Virus record (IMG/VR): IMGVR_UViG_3300035698_010625
Span: 1-64,000 of that record
Direction: 5' to 3' (one strand)
Source of the DNA: a virus
Length of the DNA stretch: 64,000 nucleotides
The position numbers and the translations under genes were made by a program. The notes under the pieces were generated by a model. The model worked only from the letters and a program-made list of their open reading frames with translations. It was not told the DNA's origin and did no database searches. The first letter of the stretch is position 1, and each line of letters starts with the position of its first letter. Shown one piece after another: positions 44,877 through 52,634 of the stretch.

Positions 44877-45259
44877 TAGAGAGCTTCCCAAGCTGCATTA
44901 CCAGTACAACGTGGCTTTCCATCTGAACCTAGTAGAGGTGTTAGAAAATCACTAACGCGAATGTACGTACACCCAGTTTCTAGATCTTTGTACAATCTGA
45001 AATTATCTGCTGGTTTATCTACTCGTGGAAATCTATCAACGCTACTAGTAGTTTTTGTTGTTTCTCCTCTTGCTTCTGCCATCGCTTCTTGTTTTCCTTC
45101 AACAATTGCTATTACAGAGAGCATAAGGAACACAATCAGAGAACAGAAAGAGAGAGTCCAAGCTTCATCTCCAATCTTGCTTCGCACAAAATAAGAATGC
45201 ATTATATAGCATACTGTACAAAGAAAAATAAGTGCTGATAGAAATATAAAAAAGTCCAT
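44876..45259 (-). CDS. membrane protein with DUF6440-like tail
   Basis: 127 residues. Two hydrophobic segments (about 2-22 and 37-55) are followed by a charged linker and a C-terminal DLETGCTYIRVSDFLTPLLG motif resembling DUF6440. The domain would face the cytoplasm or periplasm depending on topology. Unknown role. Confidence 0.55.
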   Translation of the reverse strand: MDFFIFLSALIFLCTVCYIMHSYFVRSKIGDEAWTLSFCSLIVFLMLSVIAIVEGKQEAMAEARGETTKTTSSVDRFPRVDKPADNFRLYKDLETGCTYIRVSDFLTPLLGSDGKPRCTGNAAWEAL

Positions 45260-45261
45260 AA

Positions 45262-46020
45262 TTAAATCTCCAGTAGAAGTTCGGGATTATGGTCAGTTTC
45301 TTCTGCCCATGTTGATGTTACATATCCAAAAGCATTACAAACGACGCGCGTATCACCAATGGTATAGTTACTAGGAGAATGAATGTGCCCGTGGAACCAA
45401 TACTTCGCTCGGGAAATTCGGACTACTTCATCAAGATTAGATGCAAAGTAACAATTTGATGTTTCTCCTGCATACTTAGCACCAATTGATCGTTCACTTG
45501 GAGCATGATGTGTAACAATCACTCGAGGAAGGTCTGTCTCCTTTTCCATCTCAGACAGTAACCAAGCAAGGTCCCGTTTGTGACGGTCAAGAATCTCCCA
45601 CCCTGTAGTTTTACTATGTTTTGCATCATTAAGAACTCGGTGATACATTTTCTCCATGAATATACCGTCACCGTAAAGATTAAAGTCAGTCCATAGCGTG
45701 CAGCCAATGAACTGAACTCCTTCAACAGTAACTACATCACGATTCAAAAAGTAAACGTCATCATAAAACTCAGCTGCTTCTTTCATTGCAAAGTAGTTAG
45801 GTGCTAACCCCGCTTTGTTGTAATGTTCATGGTTCCCAGCAACCAAGATAACTGGCACCCCTCCAGATCGTGCTCCAATTTGCGCTCCAACATCTACCAT
45901 CGTTGGGTTATCAAAGAGATCCCCTGCAATGACAATGATGTCAGTACCTTCTGGTGCTTTATACTCAGCACCAGGTGTAAATTCATGGTGAAGGTCACTC
46001 ACTAAATGTATATTTGTCAT
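45262..46020 (-). CDS. calcineurin-like metallophosphoesterase
   Basis: 252 residues. SDLHHEF, AGDLFDNP, AGNHEHYN, VTHHAP and GHIHSP are all five metal-site motifs in order. Family members act on phosphodiesters, cyclic nucleotides or Ap4A-like compounds; the substrate cannot be inferred. Confidence 0.85.
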   Translation of the reverse strand: MTNIHLVSDLHHEFTPGAEYKAPEGTDIIVIAGDLFDNPTMVDVGAQIGARSGGVPVILVAGNHEHYNKAGLAPNYFAMKEAAEFYDDVYFLNRDVVTVEGVQFIGCTLWTDFNLYGDGIFMEKMYHRVLNDAKHSKTTGWEILDRHKRDLAWLLSEMEKETDLPRVIVTHHAPSERSIGAKYAGETSNCYFASNLDEVVRISRAKYWFHGHIHSPSNYTIGDTRVVCNAFGYVTSTWAEETDHNPELLLEI

Positions 46021-46023
46021 AAG

Positions 46024-46227
46024 TTAAGGTCTCGTTAATCCAAGGATCGAATCAACATAGAGCTTCCATGCTGGTTCGTTTAAAGGTTCTGGCTGTCGCA
46101 CTCCCATTTTTCGAAGCGCATCGGGATTGCGTACTTCCATGAATTCATGTCTTATAAACCCATCTGCGTTTTTGAAATAAGAGTAAATAAAACCGCGATA
46201 TGAATATGTAAGAACGTGAATTTTCAT
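46024..46227 (-). CDS. hypothetical small protein
   Basis: 67 residues beginning MKIHVLTYSYRGFIYSYF, probably a small alpha/beta protein. ATGA overlap with its upstream gene. Not recognised. Confidence 0.45.
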   Translation of the reverse strand: MKIHVLTYSYRGFIYSYFKNADGFIRHEFMEVRNPDALRKMGVRQPEPLNEPAWKLYVDSILGLTRP

Positions 46228-46397
46228 GAAATATCAAATCTCCTTTGGATTGCAGTATCCATAATATATATTGCGGTTATGTTATCAGCATCCAAAGATA
46301 TCGCACCTAGCGCTGCTTCAAGAAATAGTTTTTCACTCCCAACAATGCGGTGTTCGCCACCTTCAACCACAATATTAATCGTATACTGTTTATGCAT
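46224..46397 (-). CDS. 57-residue hypothetical protein
   Basis: An intact small ORF starting MHKQYTINIVVEGGEH and overlapping genes on both sides (ATGA downstream). Coupled in the leftward operon. Unknown function. Confidence 0.45.
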   Translation of the reverse strand: MHKQYTINIVVEGGEHRIVGSEKLFLEAALGAISLDADNITAIYIMDTAIQRRFDIS

Positions 46398-46605
46398 CAG
46401 TCAGGCGTCCAGATCCAGCCGCCGCGTTTCTCCGGTTCGATGCTCCCATGTATTGCTTCAAGGTCAGCGATTTTTCTGCCCAGTCTTCAGCATTTTCCAA
46501 CGTACCACATATAAAAGCATGGTGTTGGATAGAAGTAAATCCAACGTGCCCACAAGGTGAAATTTTCAAATATTTCATACTTTCAATTTCGTAAATGATA
46601 AACAT
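46390..46605 (-). CDS. hypothetical protein
   Basis: 71 residues from the ATG in an ATGA overlap with the previous gene. Helical centre with ENAEDWAEKSLTLKQ. Not recognised. Confidence 0.45.
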   Translation of the reverse strand: MFIIYEIESMKYLKISPCGHVGFTSIQHHAFICGTLENAEDWAEKSLTLKQYMGASNRRNAAAGSGRLTDA

Positions 46606-46982
46606 CAAACCAAATCTCCATGTTTTTCAATGAGATAAGCAAGTCGCTCACGTAAAGCTTTTATTTCTTCAAGTGCTTCATATCGAGCTCGCGTTCTTTT
46701 ATTCGTTGCGATCGCTTGAACAACCTTGGGATAATCACGAATCATTAAACTACGTTTGGGTACGAATGCATCACCAACCCACATTACAACAAATCCACCA
46801 TCCAATTCAAGAGCGAGTGAATGATAGTTGTTGCGAATGATAATGTCAGCAACCCGTCCAGCATCGAGAATTGAGTTATAACGCTCGGCTTCCCACATTG
46901 AACCCGTAAGTGACATTGTTTTGTCATCGTCTAATTTGAAATAACGCAAGCTAGTAGCTTCTTTGATAACGTAATAAGCCAT
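46605..46982 (-). CDS. hypothetical protein
   Basis: 125 residues from the ATG with GGAGAA upstream; a longer in-frame start lacks a ribosome-binding site. Starts MAYYVIKEATSLRYFK and ends in a charged helix with EALEEIKALRERL. Unknown. Confidence 0.5.
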   Translation of the reverse strand: MAYYVIKEATSLRYFKLDDDKTMSLTGSMWEAERYNSILDAGRVADIIIRNNYHSLALELDGGFVVMWVGDAFVPKRSLMIRDYPKVVQAIATNKRTRARYEALEEIKALRERLAYLIEKHGDLV

Positions 46983-47031
46983 AAAAATTCTCCAATGCTG
47001 GGTGAGACAGCGCCCCACCCAGTAAGGTTAA

Positions 47032-47280
47032 TTAGAAGAGAGGGCATTCCAGTGCAACCGCCCGGACAACGCCTTGCCAGCTGTGTTTGGAGACGAGTGC
47101 AGAGACTGCTTCATCTGCTGCTTTGTCATCCCCGTAAAGCCAGAGTCGATTAGCGTCAAGACAAGCTTCGACCGCTTCATGATTATCGCTGATACCCTCC
47201 ATGCAGTCGGGGCCGATGCAGTTCCAAGTAGTGTACACTGCAGTTTTGATAGCGTCAGAGATTTCAATGTCCATGTTCAC
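47032..47280 (-). CDS. hypothetical protein, acidic
   Basis: 82 residues from a GTG in a GTGA overlap, or 80 from ATG at 47274. Acidic helical protein (AIKTAVYTTWNCIG, EAVEACLDANRLW). This gene and its upstream neighbours are noticeably GC-richer than the rest of the leftward block, suggesting separate acquisition. Unknown. Confidence 0.45.
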   Translation of the reverse strand: MNMDIEISDAIKTAVYTTWNCIGPDCMEGISDNHEAVEACLDANRLWLYGDDKAADEAVSALVSKHSWQGVVRAVALECPLF

Positions 47281-47474
47281 CAGCCCAGTTGTTTTTCGAG
47301 AAGTTCAATCCGCGCAGCAGCTACGGTGGCGCGTTCATTGAGGTCGAACGCTTTCTTTTCATCGCCAGCAGTGATAGCGTCATCACGGTCCAAGATGAGA
47401 ATGTCGTACCCAGCGTTTTCACTGAGAAGTTGGAGGCCGTTGCGGACGTCGCGCATCAATTGAGTGTCTGGCAT
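47277..47474 (-). CDS. 65-residue helical protein
   Basis: Start ATG lies 4 bases after the upstream stop. Composition suggests two helices (MRDVRNGLQLLSENAG, ATVAAARIELLEKQLGW), the second coiled-coil-like. Unknown function. Confidence 0.45.
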   Translation of the reverse strand: MPDTQLMRDVRNGLQLLSENAGYDILILDRDDAITAGDEKKAFDLNERATVAAARIELLEKQLGW

Positions 47475-47478
47475 GTTA

Positions 47479-47667
47479 TTAAACCTTCTTGGATTTGTAG
47501 ATGAAAGGCAGTTCGCGTTTTGGGGTGATGCGACAGTTGTGCACTTTCCATTTTCCAGAGCGACAAGCTTCGATGCGGCGTTTGCGCGAGATTTTCTTCG
47601 CTGGGAGGATTTCAATGACTCCGCCTGCAGCGTAGAAGTGAGCCATTTCGCGTTCAGTAGCGTTCAT
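47479..47667 (-). CDS. small basic protein
   Basis: 62 residues starting MNATEREMAHFYAAGG, with a Lys/Arg-rich middle (PAKKISRKRRIEA) that suggests nucleic-acid binding. A TTG-started form four residues longer is possible. Unknown. Confidence 0.45.
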   Translation of the reverse strand: MNATEREMAHFYAAGGVIEILPAKKISRKRRIEACRSGKWKVHNCRITPKRELPFIYKSKKV

Positions 47668-47680
47668 AAGAGTAACCAAG

Positions 47681-47824
47681 TCAGAGGGAGAGAGCGCCCC
47701 GAGTGTAATTTTTCTCGGCCCAAGCTTTCATTTTAGTGACCACTTGGTCCTGGCGCCGTGTCATCGTGTAAGGCGCAGATGGCATGTGGTTGGCCGTTTT
47801 TGCTGTTGGAGTTGATAAGTCCAT
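47681..47824 (-). CDS. 47-residue basic protein
   Basis: First ORF of the leftward block, starting MDLSTPTAKTANHM and containing a basic helix around TRRQDQVVTKMKAW. The ribosome-binding site is weak. Supported mainly by fit to the operon. Confidence 0.35.
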   Translation of the reverse strand: MDLSTPTAKTANHMPSAPYTMTRRQDQVVTKMKAWAEKNYTRGALSL

Positions 47825-47864
47825 TCTATATGGTTGAGCCAAATGTTACACATATAAAACCTTA

Positions 47865-48287
47865 ATAAAATCAGCCACTTACGGGCCGGTTGCGCTAAGT
47901 GATTGATTCTATTAGGAAATCATTTGAACTTGTCGTTCGTTCACGCCTATATAAAGGACTAAAAAATATAGTGTAGAATCAGGCACTTAGAGCACATCAC
48001 TCTAGAGGAAATATAGTGTAAAGACAGGCACTTAGAGACCAAAAGGGCACTAGAGTTAGGTAACCAAGGTTGACACCTTAATGACCGTCTCAGAAATGAC
48101 ACTAGAGTGAATCCACGAAAAACGTAACGAAATCAGGCACTTAGAGCCGAATTTCGTGGTTATTTTCTTACCACAAATGGTCATTTTATGTGCAATTGTA
48201 TCAAAATCAATCACTTACGTCACACTCTGGCTTTTTAGTGTAGAATCAATCACTTAGATCATCAGGCTGCTAAGTGCCTGATTTCGT
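47865..48287. repeat. iteron-like repeat cluster, candidate replication origin
   Basis: Eight copies of the core ATCARNCACTTA (one, at 48020, reads GACAGGCACTTA). Six are in plus orientation (about 47867, 47975, 48020, 48130, 48203, 48242) and two inverted (about 47894, 48270). Some copies have GTGTAGA before and GAG after the core. The cluster lies between divergent gene blocks with no ORF inside and directly upstream of an AAA+ ATPase gene. This is the architecture of an iteron origin or a large operator. Confidence 0.7.
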
Positions 48288-48323
48288 TAACAATTTAGGT
48301 ATGTTTTTTATTACCACACTGTA

Positions 48324-48329
48324 TATAAT
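48324..48329 (+). promoter_or_regulatory. probable -10 (TATAAT) for the AAA+ gene
   Basis: TATATAAT element 74 bases before the AAA+ ATG; no convincing -35. Between it and the gene is a CGCACTGCACT direct repeat (about 48359 and 48373). Confidence 0.4.
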
Positions 48330-48402
48330 GGTCCTTGTCAACACAACAACCTAAACCACGCACTGCACTGACACGCACTGCACTCGACACTAGGAGATAC
48401 GA

Positions 48403-49374
48403 ATGGCACGCCGCTTTCGTATGACTGCAAAACGAAAAGCCCGCCTCGATTTTTTGGGCCTTTCGCTTGATGACCTCGACACTGACGTTCAAGGGATTCG
48501 CGTAACACGCGACGCCATCGACGCCATGGAAGAACTGATGGACGCCGCTGAGTCTGACATGCATCGCCAGCGCTTTTCAGCTGCGACGCTCGCTGAAGAC
48601 ACGCAGGAAACTGACGACGAAATCTTGGAGCGCTTGAACGACCGCTTCGAAATTTTGCAGGAACTGACTTCACTGGCCATCAAGGGTACCGCCAAGGGAC
48701 TCATCGTCTCTGGCCCACCCGGCCTTGGAAAATCGCACACCATCATGGAGATGGTTGCTGCTCTCGAACTCGAAGGCAAAGCTGAAGTCATCTCTGGGAA
48801 AGTCAAGACCACCGGCTTGTACAAAGTTCTGCACCGCCACCGCAAGCCCGGCCACGTGGTTGTCTTTGACGACTGCGACTCCATCTTCAGCGATGAAGAT
48901 TCGCTCAACATGCTGAAGAAGGTTTGCGACTCCACCAAGACGCGCCGCTTGTCATATCTTTCTGAATACCAGATTGTCGACGAGACCACACTCGAAGTCT
49001 GCCCTAACACTTTCGACTTCGAAGGCGCCGTGATTTTCATCACCAACTACAACTTCGATGATATGATCGAACGCGCCCATCGCCTTTCGCCACATCTCGA
49101 AGCCATGGTTTCACGCTCGCACTACATCGACTTGGCGATGCGCACCAAGCGCGACTACATGCTCCGCATCAAGCATGTAGTCGCGCATGGGATGCTACGC
49201 GACAACGGCCTCAACGCTGAACAAGAAGCAGATGTCATGGATTTCATCGCTGAAAACACCGACAATCTCCGTGAGCTTTCACTCCGCATCGCCCTCAAAA
49301 TTGGCGCCCTGCGGCTGACAAATGGAAATTGGCAGAAAACGGCCCGGGTCACCTGCTGCAGAAACCTAGCATAA
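48403..49374 (+). CDS. AAA+ ATPase, possible helicase loader or initiator
   Basis: 323 residues with a helical N-terminal region (about 1-95) and an AAA+ module: Walker A GPPGLGKS (104-111), Walker B VVVFDDCD (152-159), sensor-like VIFITNYN. AGGAG ribosome-binding site. The gene is clearly GC-richer with different codon use than its neighbours, pointing to recent transfer. Its place beside the iteron cluster suggests a DnaC/initiator-like role; a chaperone-type AAA+ is the alternative. Confidence 0.7.
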   Translation: MARRFRMTAKRKARLDFLGLSLDDLDTDVQGIRVTRDAIDAMEELMDAAESDMHRQRFSAATLAEDTQETDDEILERLNDRFEILQELTSLAIKGTAKGLIVSGPPGLGKSHTIMEMVAALELEGKAEVISGKVKTTGLYKVLHRHRKPGHVVVFDDCDSIFSDEDSLNMLKKVCDSTKTRRLSYLSEYQIVDETTLEVCPNTFDFEGAVIFITNYNFDDMIERAHRLSPHLEAMVSRSHYIDLAMRTKRDYMLRIKHVVAHGMLRDNGLNAEQEADVMDFIAENTDNLRELSLRIALKIGALRLTNGNWQKTARVTCCRNLA

Positions 49375-49387
49375 TCACTGAGGGCGT

Positions 49388-49486
49388 GGTTGCACCGGGT
49401 CACTCTGGTCCGGTTGCACCACACTCTACAAAGGCTGAACTACAATGCACCCAACACTGACTGAAAATCTCAACCGCGGTTGCACC
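49388..49486 (+). repeat. three direct copies of GGTTGCACC
   Basis: Copies at 49388, 49412 and 49478, the last within the next small gene. The first two are separated by GGGTCACTCTGGTCC. Possibly operator sites; no known factor. Confidence 0.4.
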
Positions 49487-49621
49487 ATCGCTTTTCGCAT
49501 TGCAATCGCCATCACTCTCATCAAAATTATGGGAGTCGAGTGGAGTATCGATAGCGCCTTGGTTACTTTCGCCGCCGTCTTCGCTTCAGGGTTAAATGTC
49601 ACTTGGATAGAAGAGGTGTAA
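49445..49621 (+). CDS. 58-residue membrane protein
   Basis: Starts MHPTLTENLNRG; residues about 14-30 and 38-52 are hydrophobic, suggesting one or two spans. AAAGG ribosome-binding site. First of three small genes following the AAA+ gene. Unknown. Confidence 0.45.
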   Translation: MHPTLTENLNRGCTIAFRIAIAITLIKIMGVEWSIDSALVTFAAVFASGLNVTWIEEV

Positions 49622-49624
49622 CCC

Positions 49625-49765
49625 ATGGAATGGTTTGGATTTTGGATTTTTCTCACTGCACTCGTTTCAGCTGAATATATAGATAGAATGTACAGCAATT
49701 ATTGTAAGAAGCGAATTGCTGAAGTTAAACTTTTACTCACAACAAAGGCACAAGATAATGAATGA
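49625..49765 (+). CDS. 46-residue membrane protein
   Basis: Starts MEWFGFWIFLTALVSAEY, a single N-terminal span with a basic C-terminal tail. Begins 4 bases after the previous stop and overlaps the next gene by 8 bases. Unknown. Confidence 0.45.
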   Translation: MEWFGFWIFLTALVSAEYIDRMYSNYCKKRIAEVKLLLTTKAQDNE

Positions 49766-49922
49766 ACAGACCAAGCGTAAGACCGGTAAGCGTCGTTCTG
49801 CACTACGCAAAGCGGTTGCTGATCCCAACGGTATGTTCACTACGCGTAAGCATGCTGACCGCTCCAAATATGAGCGTAAAGCACGCTACAAAAATGATGG
49901 CTACCACAACGACGAGAGTTAA
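49758..49922 (+). CDS. 54-residue basic protein
   Basis: Starts MNEQTKRKTGKRRSALRKAV and remains Lys/Arg-rich, so RNA or DNA binding is likely. An upstream in-frame extension from 49716 lacks a ribosome-binding site. Unknown family. Confidence 0.5.
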   Translation: MNEQTKRKTGKRRSALRKAVADPNGMFTTRKHADRSKYERKARYKNDGYHNDES

Positions 49923-49925
49923 ACA

Positions 49926-50085
49926 ATGGACATCACAGTATACCGTTGGTGCGCTTCGAATGAAAGTGGCTGGTCGACTACTATTTACGGGTCAACACAA
50001 AAACGGTATACTGTGAGATGGGAGAACACCCCACCCCTGCCCTCGATGTAATGAAGCTCTCAAACCCGTAGCAGTTTCCGTTTAA
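49926..50085 (+). pseudogene. small zinc-ribbon-like gene with a frameshift
   Basis: The frame from ATG 49926 (MDITVYRWCASNESGW...) stops at 50049-50051, but skipping one C in the C-rich run near 50032-50038 continues into CPRCNEALKPVAVSV with a stop at 50083-50085. The CPRC pair would suit a small metal-binding protein. Either a one-base insertion or an assembly error. Confidence 0.4.
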
Positions 50086-50105
50086 CTTTAAGTGAGGTTG
50101 CACAG

Positions 50106-50472
50106 ATGCCTTCAACAGATACATACATGAAAAAAACTCCGCGTGTCCGTTAATGACATGCTTGTAGTTATCCCAGAAAATATCAACAGTATGAAGTTTG
50201 ATGTTGATATAAATGGCAATCAATTGTCACTGAGCGCTAGTGACATTATTGAAGCAGTAGTTGAATCGGCAGTTAATCTCCGTGCAGGTGCTGAACTTGG
50301 TGGTGACAATACAGATGGTGGGTGTCGCAAAGCTATCACTGCGCTGAACTTGTGGTTGATTGGACTCATGGGAGAAATGCCAATGCAATTTTCAGCAAAT
50401 GTTTATGCAATGCGCCACCATCATCCTGAGTATAAAGAGTATTTGAGATTGAAGAAACTTTTTGAGAAATAA
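50106..50472 (+). CDS. hypothetical protein, apparently frameshifted at an A7 run
   Basis: A well-placed GTGAGG precedes ATG 50106 (MPSTDTYMKK), but that frame ends at 50153. The other frame, free from about 50131 to 50472, encodes the bulk of the protein (VSVNDMLVVIPENI to LRLKKLFEK, about 110 residues). A one-base change in the A run at 50130-50136 would join them. Within the intact frame only GTG 50143 or ATG 50158 could start, both without ribosome-binding sites. Function unknown. Confidence 0.5.
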
Positions 50473-50876
50473 TCTCTAAAACATCTCCGGTGTGTATATA
50501 TAATAGTACAAAAGGAACGGTACATCTGTTCCTATTAACCTTTGCTTTAAAAGTTAATCATGTGTTATCCACCTTGCATCTAAGGTATAATTGATACATC
50601 GATTGGAACAAAATGGCTTGCGCCATTACACTGATTAACTTTTACTTTAAGTGTTAACTGTATGTTTTCTGATCGGTAGCTGATATACAATAGCTACTTG
50701 ATTGGAGGAAAGGAAACGGTAATTACTGCTTCTGATTACTTCAATATCGAATTTAAGTGTAATGCGAAACGAGCTCGCCGGGACACTCTAAAATCCTAAA
50801 AGGGGCGGAACCGAGGATGGCGTATTTTTACAATACTCAAAAATCCGGATTTCAACAATAATAAGTTTTCATTGGT
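50473..50876 (+). other. 404-base non-coding region with tandem promoter-like units before the tRNA array
   Basis: Two similar units, about 50541-50591 and 50638-50690, each read CTTTGCTTTA/TTTTACTTTA, then GTTAA, then a -10-like TATAAT (50586-50591) or TATACA (50684-50689). TTTGCTTTA resembles a T4 MotA box. A GTATTTTTACAATAC hairpin lies at 50823-50837. These probably drive the RNA array. No ORF seen. Confidence 0.5.
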
Positions 50877-50951
50877 GTGGCCGTGGCCGAATGGTTTAGG
50901 TGCCTGACTGTGAATCAGATTATATGGGTTCAATTCCCATCGGTCACCCCA
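50877..50951 (+). tRNA. tRNA-His (GUG)
   Basis: Complete 7-bp acceptor, loop CTGTGAA, T-arm ATGGG/CCCAT, C73 and encoded CCA. The base before position 1 is T, not the usual encoded G-1. First gene of the array. Confidence 0.85.
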
Positions 50952-50966
50952 ATGAAAATTTACAAT

Positions 50967-51043
50967 GCCCTTCTAGCTAAACTGGACAAGGCCCTCGGCT
51001 ACGAACTGAGAGATTGAAGGTTCGAATCCTTCGGAGGGTACCA
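50967..51043 (+). tRNA. tRNA-Arg (ACG)
   Basis: Anticodon loop CTACGAA in a CTCGG/CTGAG stem; T-loop TTCGAAT; encoded CCA. Confidence 0.9.
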
Positions 51044-51059
51044 TATTAAGGAGTTTGTT

Positions 51060-51218
51060 ATGAGTAAATGGGATTACCCCAAGACTAAGAAGAATTCTGA
51101 TGGAGCAAAACTGACTGCTGCTGAATTACGCGCACAAAGAAAAGCTCATCGGAAAGCAATTAAAGCTACTGCTCATACTGAACTCAAGACGAAGAAAAAT
51201 AAAGATCAAATTAAGTAA
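51060..51218 (+). CDS. 52-residue basic protein inside the tRNA array
   Basis: AAGGAG ribosome-binding site at ideal spacing; product starts MSKWDYPKTKKNSDGAKL and is rich in Lys, Arg and Ala, helical in its centre. Sits between two tRNA genes only 5-20 bases from each, so the mRNA must be cut out of a tRNA precursor. Possibly nucleic-acid binding. Confidence 0.55.
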   Translation: MSKWDYPKTKKNSDGAKLTAAELRAQRKAHRKAIKATAHTELKTKKNKDQIK

Positions 51219-51223
51219 CAATT

Positions 51224-51300
51224 GGGTGCTTCGTATAACGGCACATTATGTCGGACTCTTAATCCGAACGATCTGGGTTCGAATCCCAGGGTACCCACCA
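51224..51300 (+). tRNA. tRNA-Lys (CUU)
   Basis: Stem TCGGA/TCCGA around loop CTCTTAA; T-arm CTGGG/CCCAG; encoded CCA. Confidence 0.9.
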
Positions 51301-51315
51301 AACAAAGGTATTATT

Positions 51316-51588
51316 ATGGAATTCACTGCTGAACTTGCTAAACAAATAGTTGAAGAAGATCATGATGATTGGGAACAAGTTAATGAAGAATCTTCTAATT
51401 CTTCCCGATGGCATACTCATTACAGTGGTGTTTATAAAAATACATTAACTGGAAAATACTATGAATTTATTTGGCAGCGTGGTTCTACTGAATATCAAGA
51501 TGAAGGTACAGAATTTTACACTGACCCAATAGAAGCTGTAGAAGTTATTGAAAAATCAGTAACTGTAATGCGCTGGGTTGCTGTTTAG
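51316..51588 (+). CDS. hypothetical protein in tRNA array
   Basis: 90 residues from ATG 51316 (MEFTAELAKQIVEED); an upstream in-frame extension runs through the tRNA-Lys gene and is not real. Contains YSGVYKNTLTGKYYEF and a FYTDPIEAVEVIEK helix, an alpha+beta protein. Unknown family. Confidence 0.55.
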   Translation: MEFTAELAKQIVEEDHDDWEQVNEESSNSSRWHTHYSGVYKNTLTGKYYEFIWQRGSTEYQDEGTEFYTDPIEAVEVIEKSVTVMRWVAV

Positions 51589-51596
51589 TTTGTACG

Positions 51597-51655
51597 CGGA
51601 CGGTACTGCTTGGCAGTCCACTTGAATATCTTGTGGGTCACTGCACAGTCCGGGT
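51597..51655 (+). ncRNA. small structured RNA element
   Basis: CGGAC/GTCCG closing stem around an ACTGC-TTG-GCAGT hairpin. Lies between a small gene and tRNA-Asp. Not a tRNA; unknown. Confidence 0.35.
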
Positions 51656-51683
51656 TGAAGAACCTTAAACTTAACTAACAATT

Positions 51684-51759
51684 GCCGGTGAAGCAATCAG
51701 GGTATTGCAACTCGTTGTCTGCGAGAGATAGGAGGGTTCGAGTCCCTTCATCGGCGCCA
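51684..51759 (+). tRNA. tRNA-Asp (GUC)
   Basis: Full acceptor, loop TTGTCTG in CTCG/CGAG stem, G73 as expected for Asp, encoded CCA. U at position 37 is unusual. Confidence 0.75.
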
Positions 51760-51765
51760 ATTTTT

Positions 51766-51841
51766 GGGGGATTAGCTCATCTGGGAGAGCGTCTGTTTTG
51801 CAAGCAGAAGGTGATCGGTTCGAGTCCGATATCTTCCACCA
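51766..51841 (+). tRNA. tRNA-Ala (UGC)
   Basis: Acceptor GGGGGAT/ATCTTCC, loop TTTGCAA, T-loop TTCGAGT, A73, encoded CCA. The G3-U70 wobble pair that marks alanine tRNAs is present. Confidence 0.88.
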
Positions 51842-51876
51842 TTTTACTAGAAAGATTCATATACTTTCTAGACATT

Positions 51877-51954
51877 CGTTCGGTAGCTCAGCCTGGTTAG
51901 AGCACCCGTCTGATACGCGGTAGGTCGAAGGTTCAACTCCTTCTCGAACGACCA
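51877..51954 (+). tRNA. tRNA-Ile (GAU)
   Basis: Acceptor CGTTCGG/TCGAACG, loop CTGATAC, A73, encoded CCA. Confidence 0.88.
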
Positions 51955-51960
51955 ATTTAA

Positions 51961-52195
51961 AGAGCTTAGGTGTAGAAACGAGAATGCACCTTTAAGAAAA
52001 CCTTGTTGCTGGGCTACCCGATAAATCATCTTCTCAGATGTATGCAACACAAACTTCAGCTCTTCCTTTTGTACTGTCATGCGGGGTCGCCTCGGTGACG
52101 AAAGTGCTAGCGGGTACCGTCTTAGTAACGGTTTCACGAGGTGCAGGACCTCGGGGGTTTTCAGTTTCCACAATCGGGCTAGCTAAAACTGAAGT
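51961..52195 (+). ncRNA. large structured non-tRNA RNA
   Basis: A 235-base ORF-free spacer packed with hairpins: AGGTG/CACCT (51968/51987); GTTGC/GCAAC (52005/52044) enclosing GGG-CTA-CCC and CATC/GATG hairpins; ACTTCAG/CTGAAGT (52053/52189) enclosing GTCGCC/GGTGAC, GCTAGC/GCTAGC, ACCGT/ACGGT and GAGGT/ACCTC. It does not match tmRNA, SRP or 6S RNA by eye. Function unknown. Confidence 0.5.
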
Positions 52196-52211
52196 ACAAT
52201 TTTATTACAAT

Positions 52212-52288
52212 GCTACGTTCGTCTAATGGACTAGGACTCTGGGTTTTCACTTCAGATAATATCGGTTCGAATCCGATACGTAGTACCA
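52212..52288 (+). tRNA. tRNA-Glu (UUC)
   Basis: Loop TTTTCAC in a CTGGG/TTCAG stem, acceptor GCTACGT/ACGTAGT, encoded CCA. Carries the CGTCTAA D-arm also found in the 53400-53812 group. Confidence 0.85.
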
Positions 52289-52296
52289 ATTTCAAT

Positions 52297-52372
52297 TCCT
52301 AGTTAGTATTCTTGGTGAGCACGGGTGACTGTTAATCACTTCAGGTAGGTTCGAATCCTACACTAGGAGCCA
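52297..52372 (+). tRNA. tRNA-Asn (GUU)
   Basis: Perfect acceptor TCCTAGT/ACTAGGA, loop CTGTTAA, G73, encoded CCA. Confidence 0.9.
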
Positions 52373-52379
52373 AATCAAT

Positions 52380-52452
52380 GAGAGTTTAGTTCAAGTTAGA
52401 ACATCTGGCGCAATAGTCAGAAGATGCTGGTATCGAATCCAGTCCCTTTCAC
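52380..52452 (+). tRNA. degenerate tRNA-like gene, anticodon unclear, no CCA
   Basis: Acceptor TGAGAG/CTTTCA and a T-arm-like CTGG/CCAG with TATCGAAT loop; the anticodon stem TCTGG/TCAGA encloses an 8-base loop (CGCAATAG). The 3' end continues CGA instead of CCA. Possibly nonfunctional or a frame-shifting variant. Confidence 0.45.
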
Positions 52453-52460
52453 CGAATAAT

Positions 52461-52546
52461 GGATGTGATGTACCGGTGGTGGTATAGCGGGCTGTAACCC
52501 CGTGGCTCTTATGGGCGAGTAGGTTCGACTCCTTCCACATCCACCA
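52461..52546 (+). tRNA. tRNA-Tyr (GUA)
   Basis: Perfect acceptor GGATGTG/CACATCC, loop CTGTAAC, long variable arm as in bacterial Tyr tRNAs, encoded CCA. Confidence 0.9.
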
Positions 52547-52634
52547 ATTTCGTTGGCAGTAAGGTCACGCATTGAGATTGACCTCCTAGTAATAGGTACC
52601 TGATGGGTAAATTAAAAAGTGCGATTTCAAATTC
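52547..52634 (+). other. 88-base structured spacer
   Basis: GGTCA/TGACC hairpin followed by a CCTA-GTAA-TAGG GNRA hairpin, which recurs at 54078-54089. No ORF or tRNA assigned. Confidence 0.35.

Noticed and set aside
47865-48287. CRISPR array
   Set aside because: Repeats are short (about 12-20 bases), occur in both orientations and have irregular spacing from about 20 to 110 bases, with no cas genes.
48489-49046. Long minus-strand ORF opposite the AAA+ gene
   Set aside because: It is a shadow produced by GC-rich codon bias; the plus strand carries intact Walker motifs.
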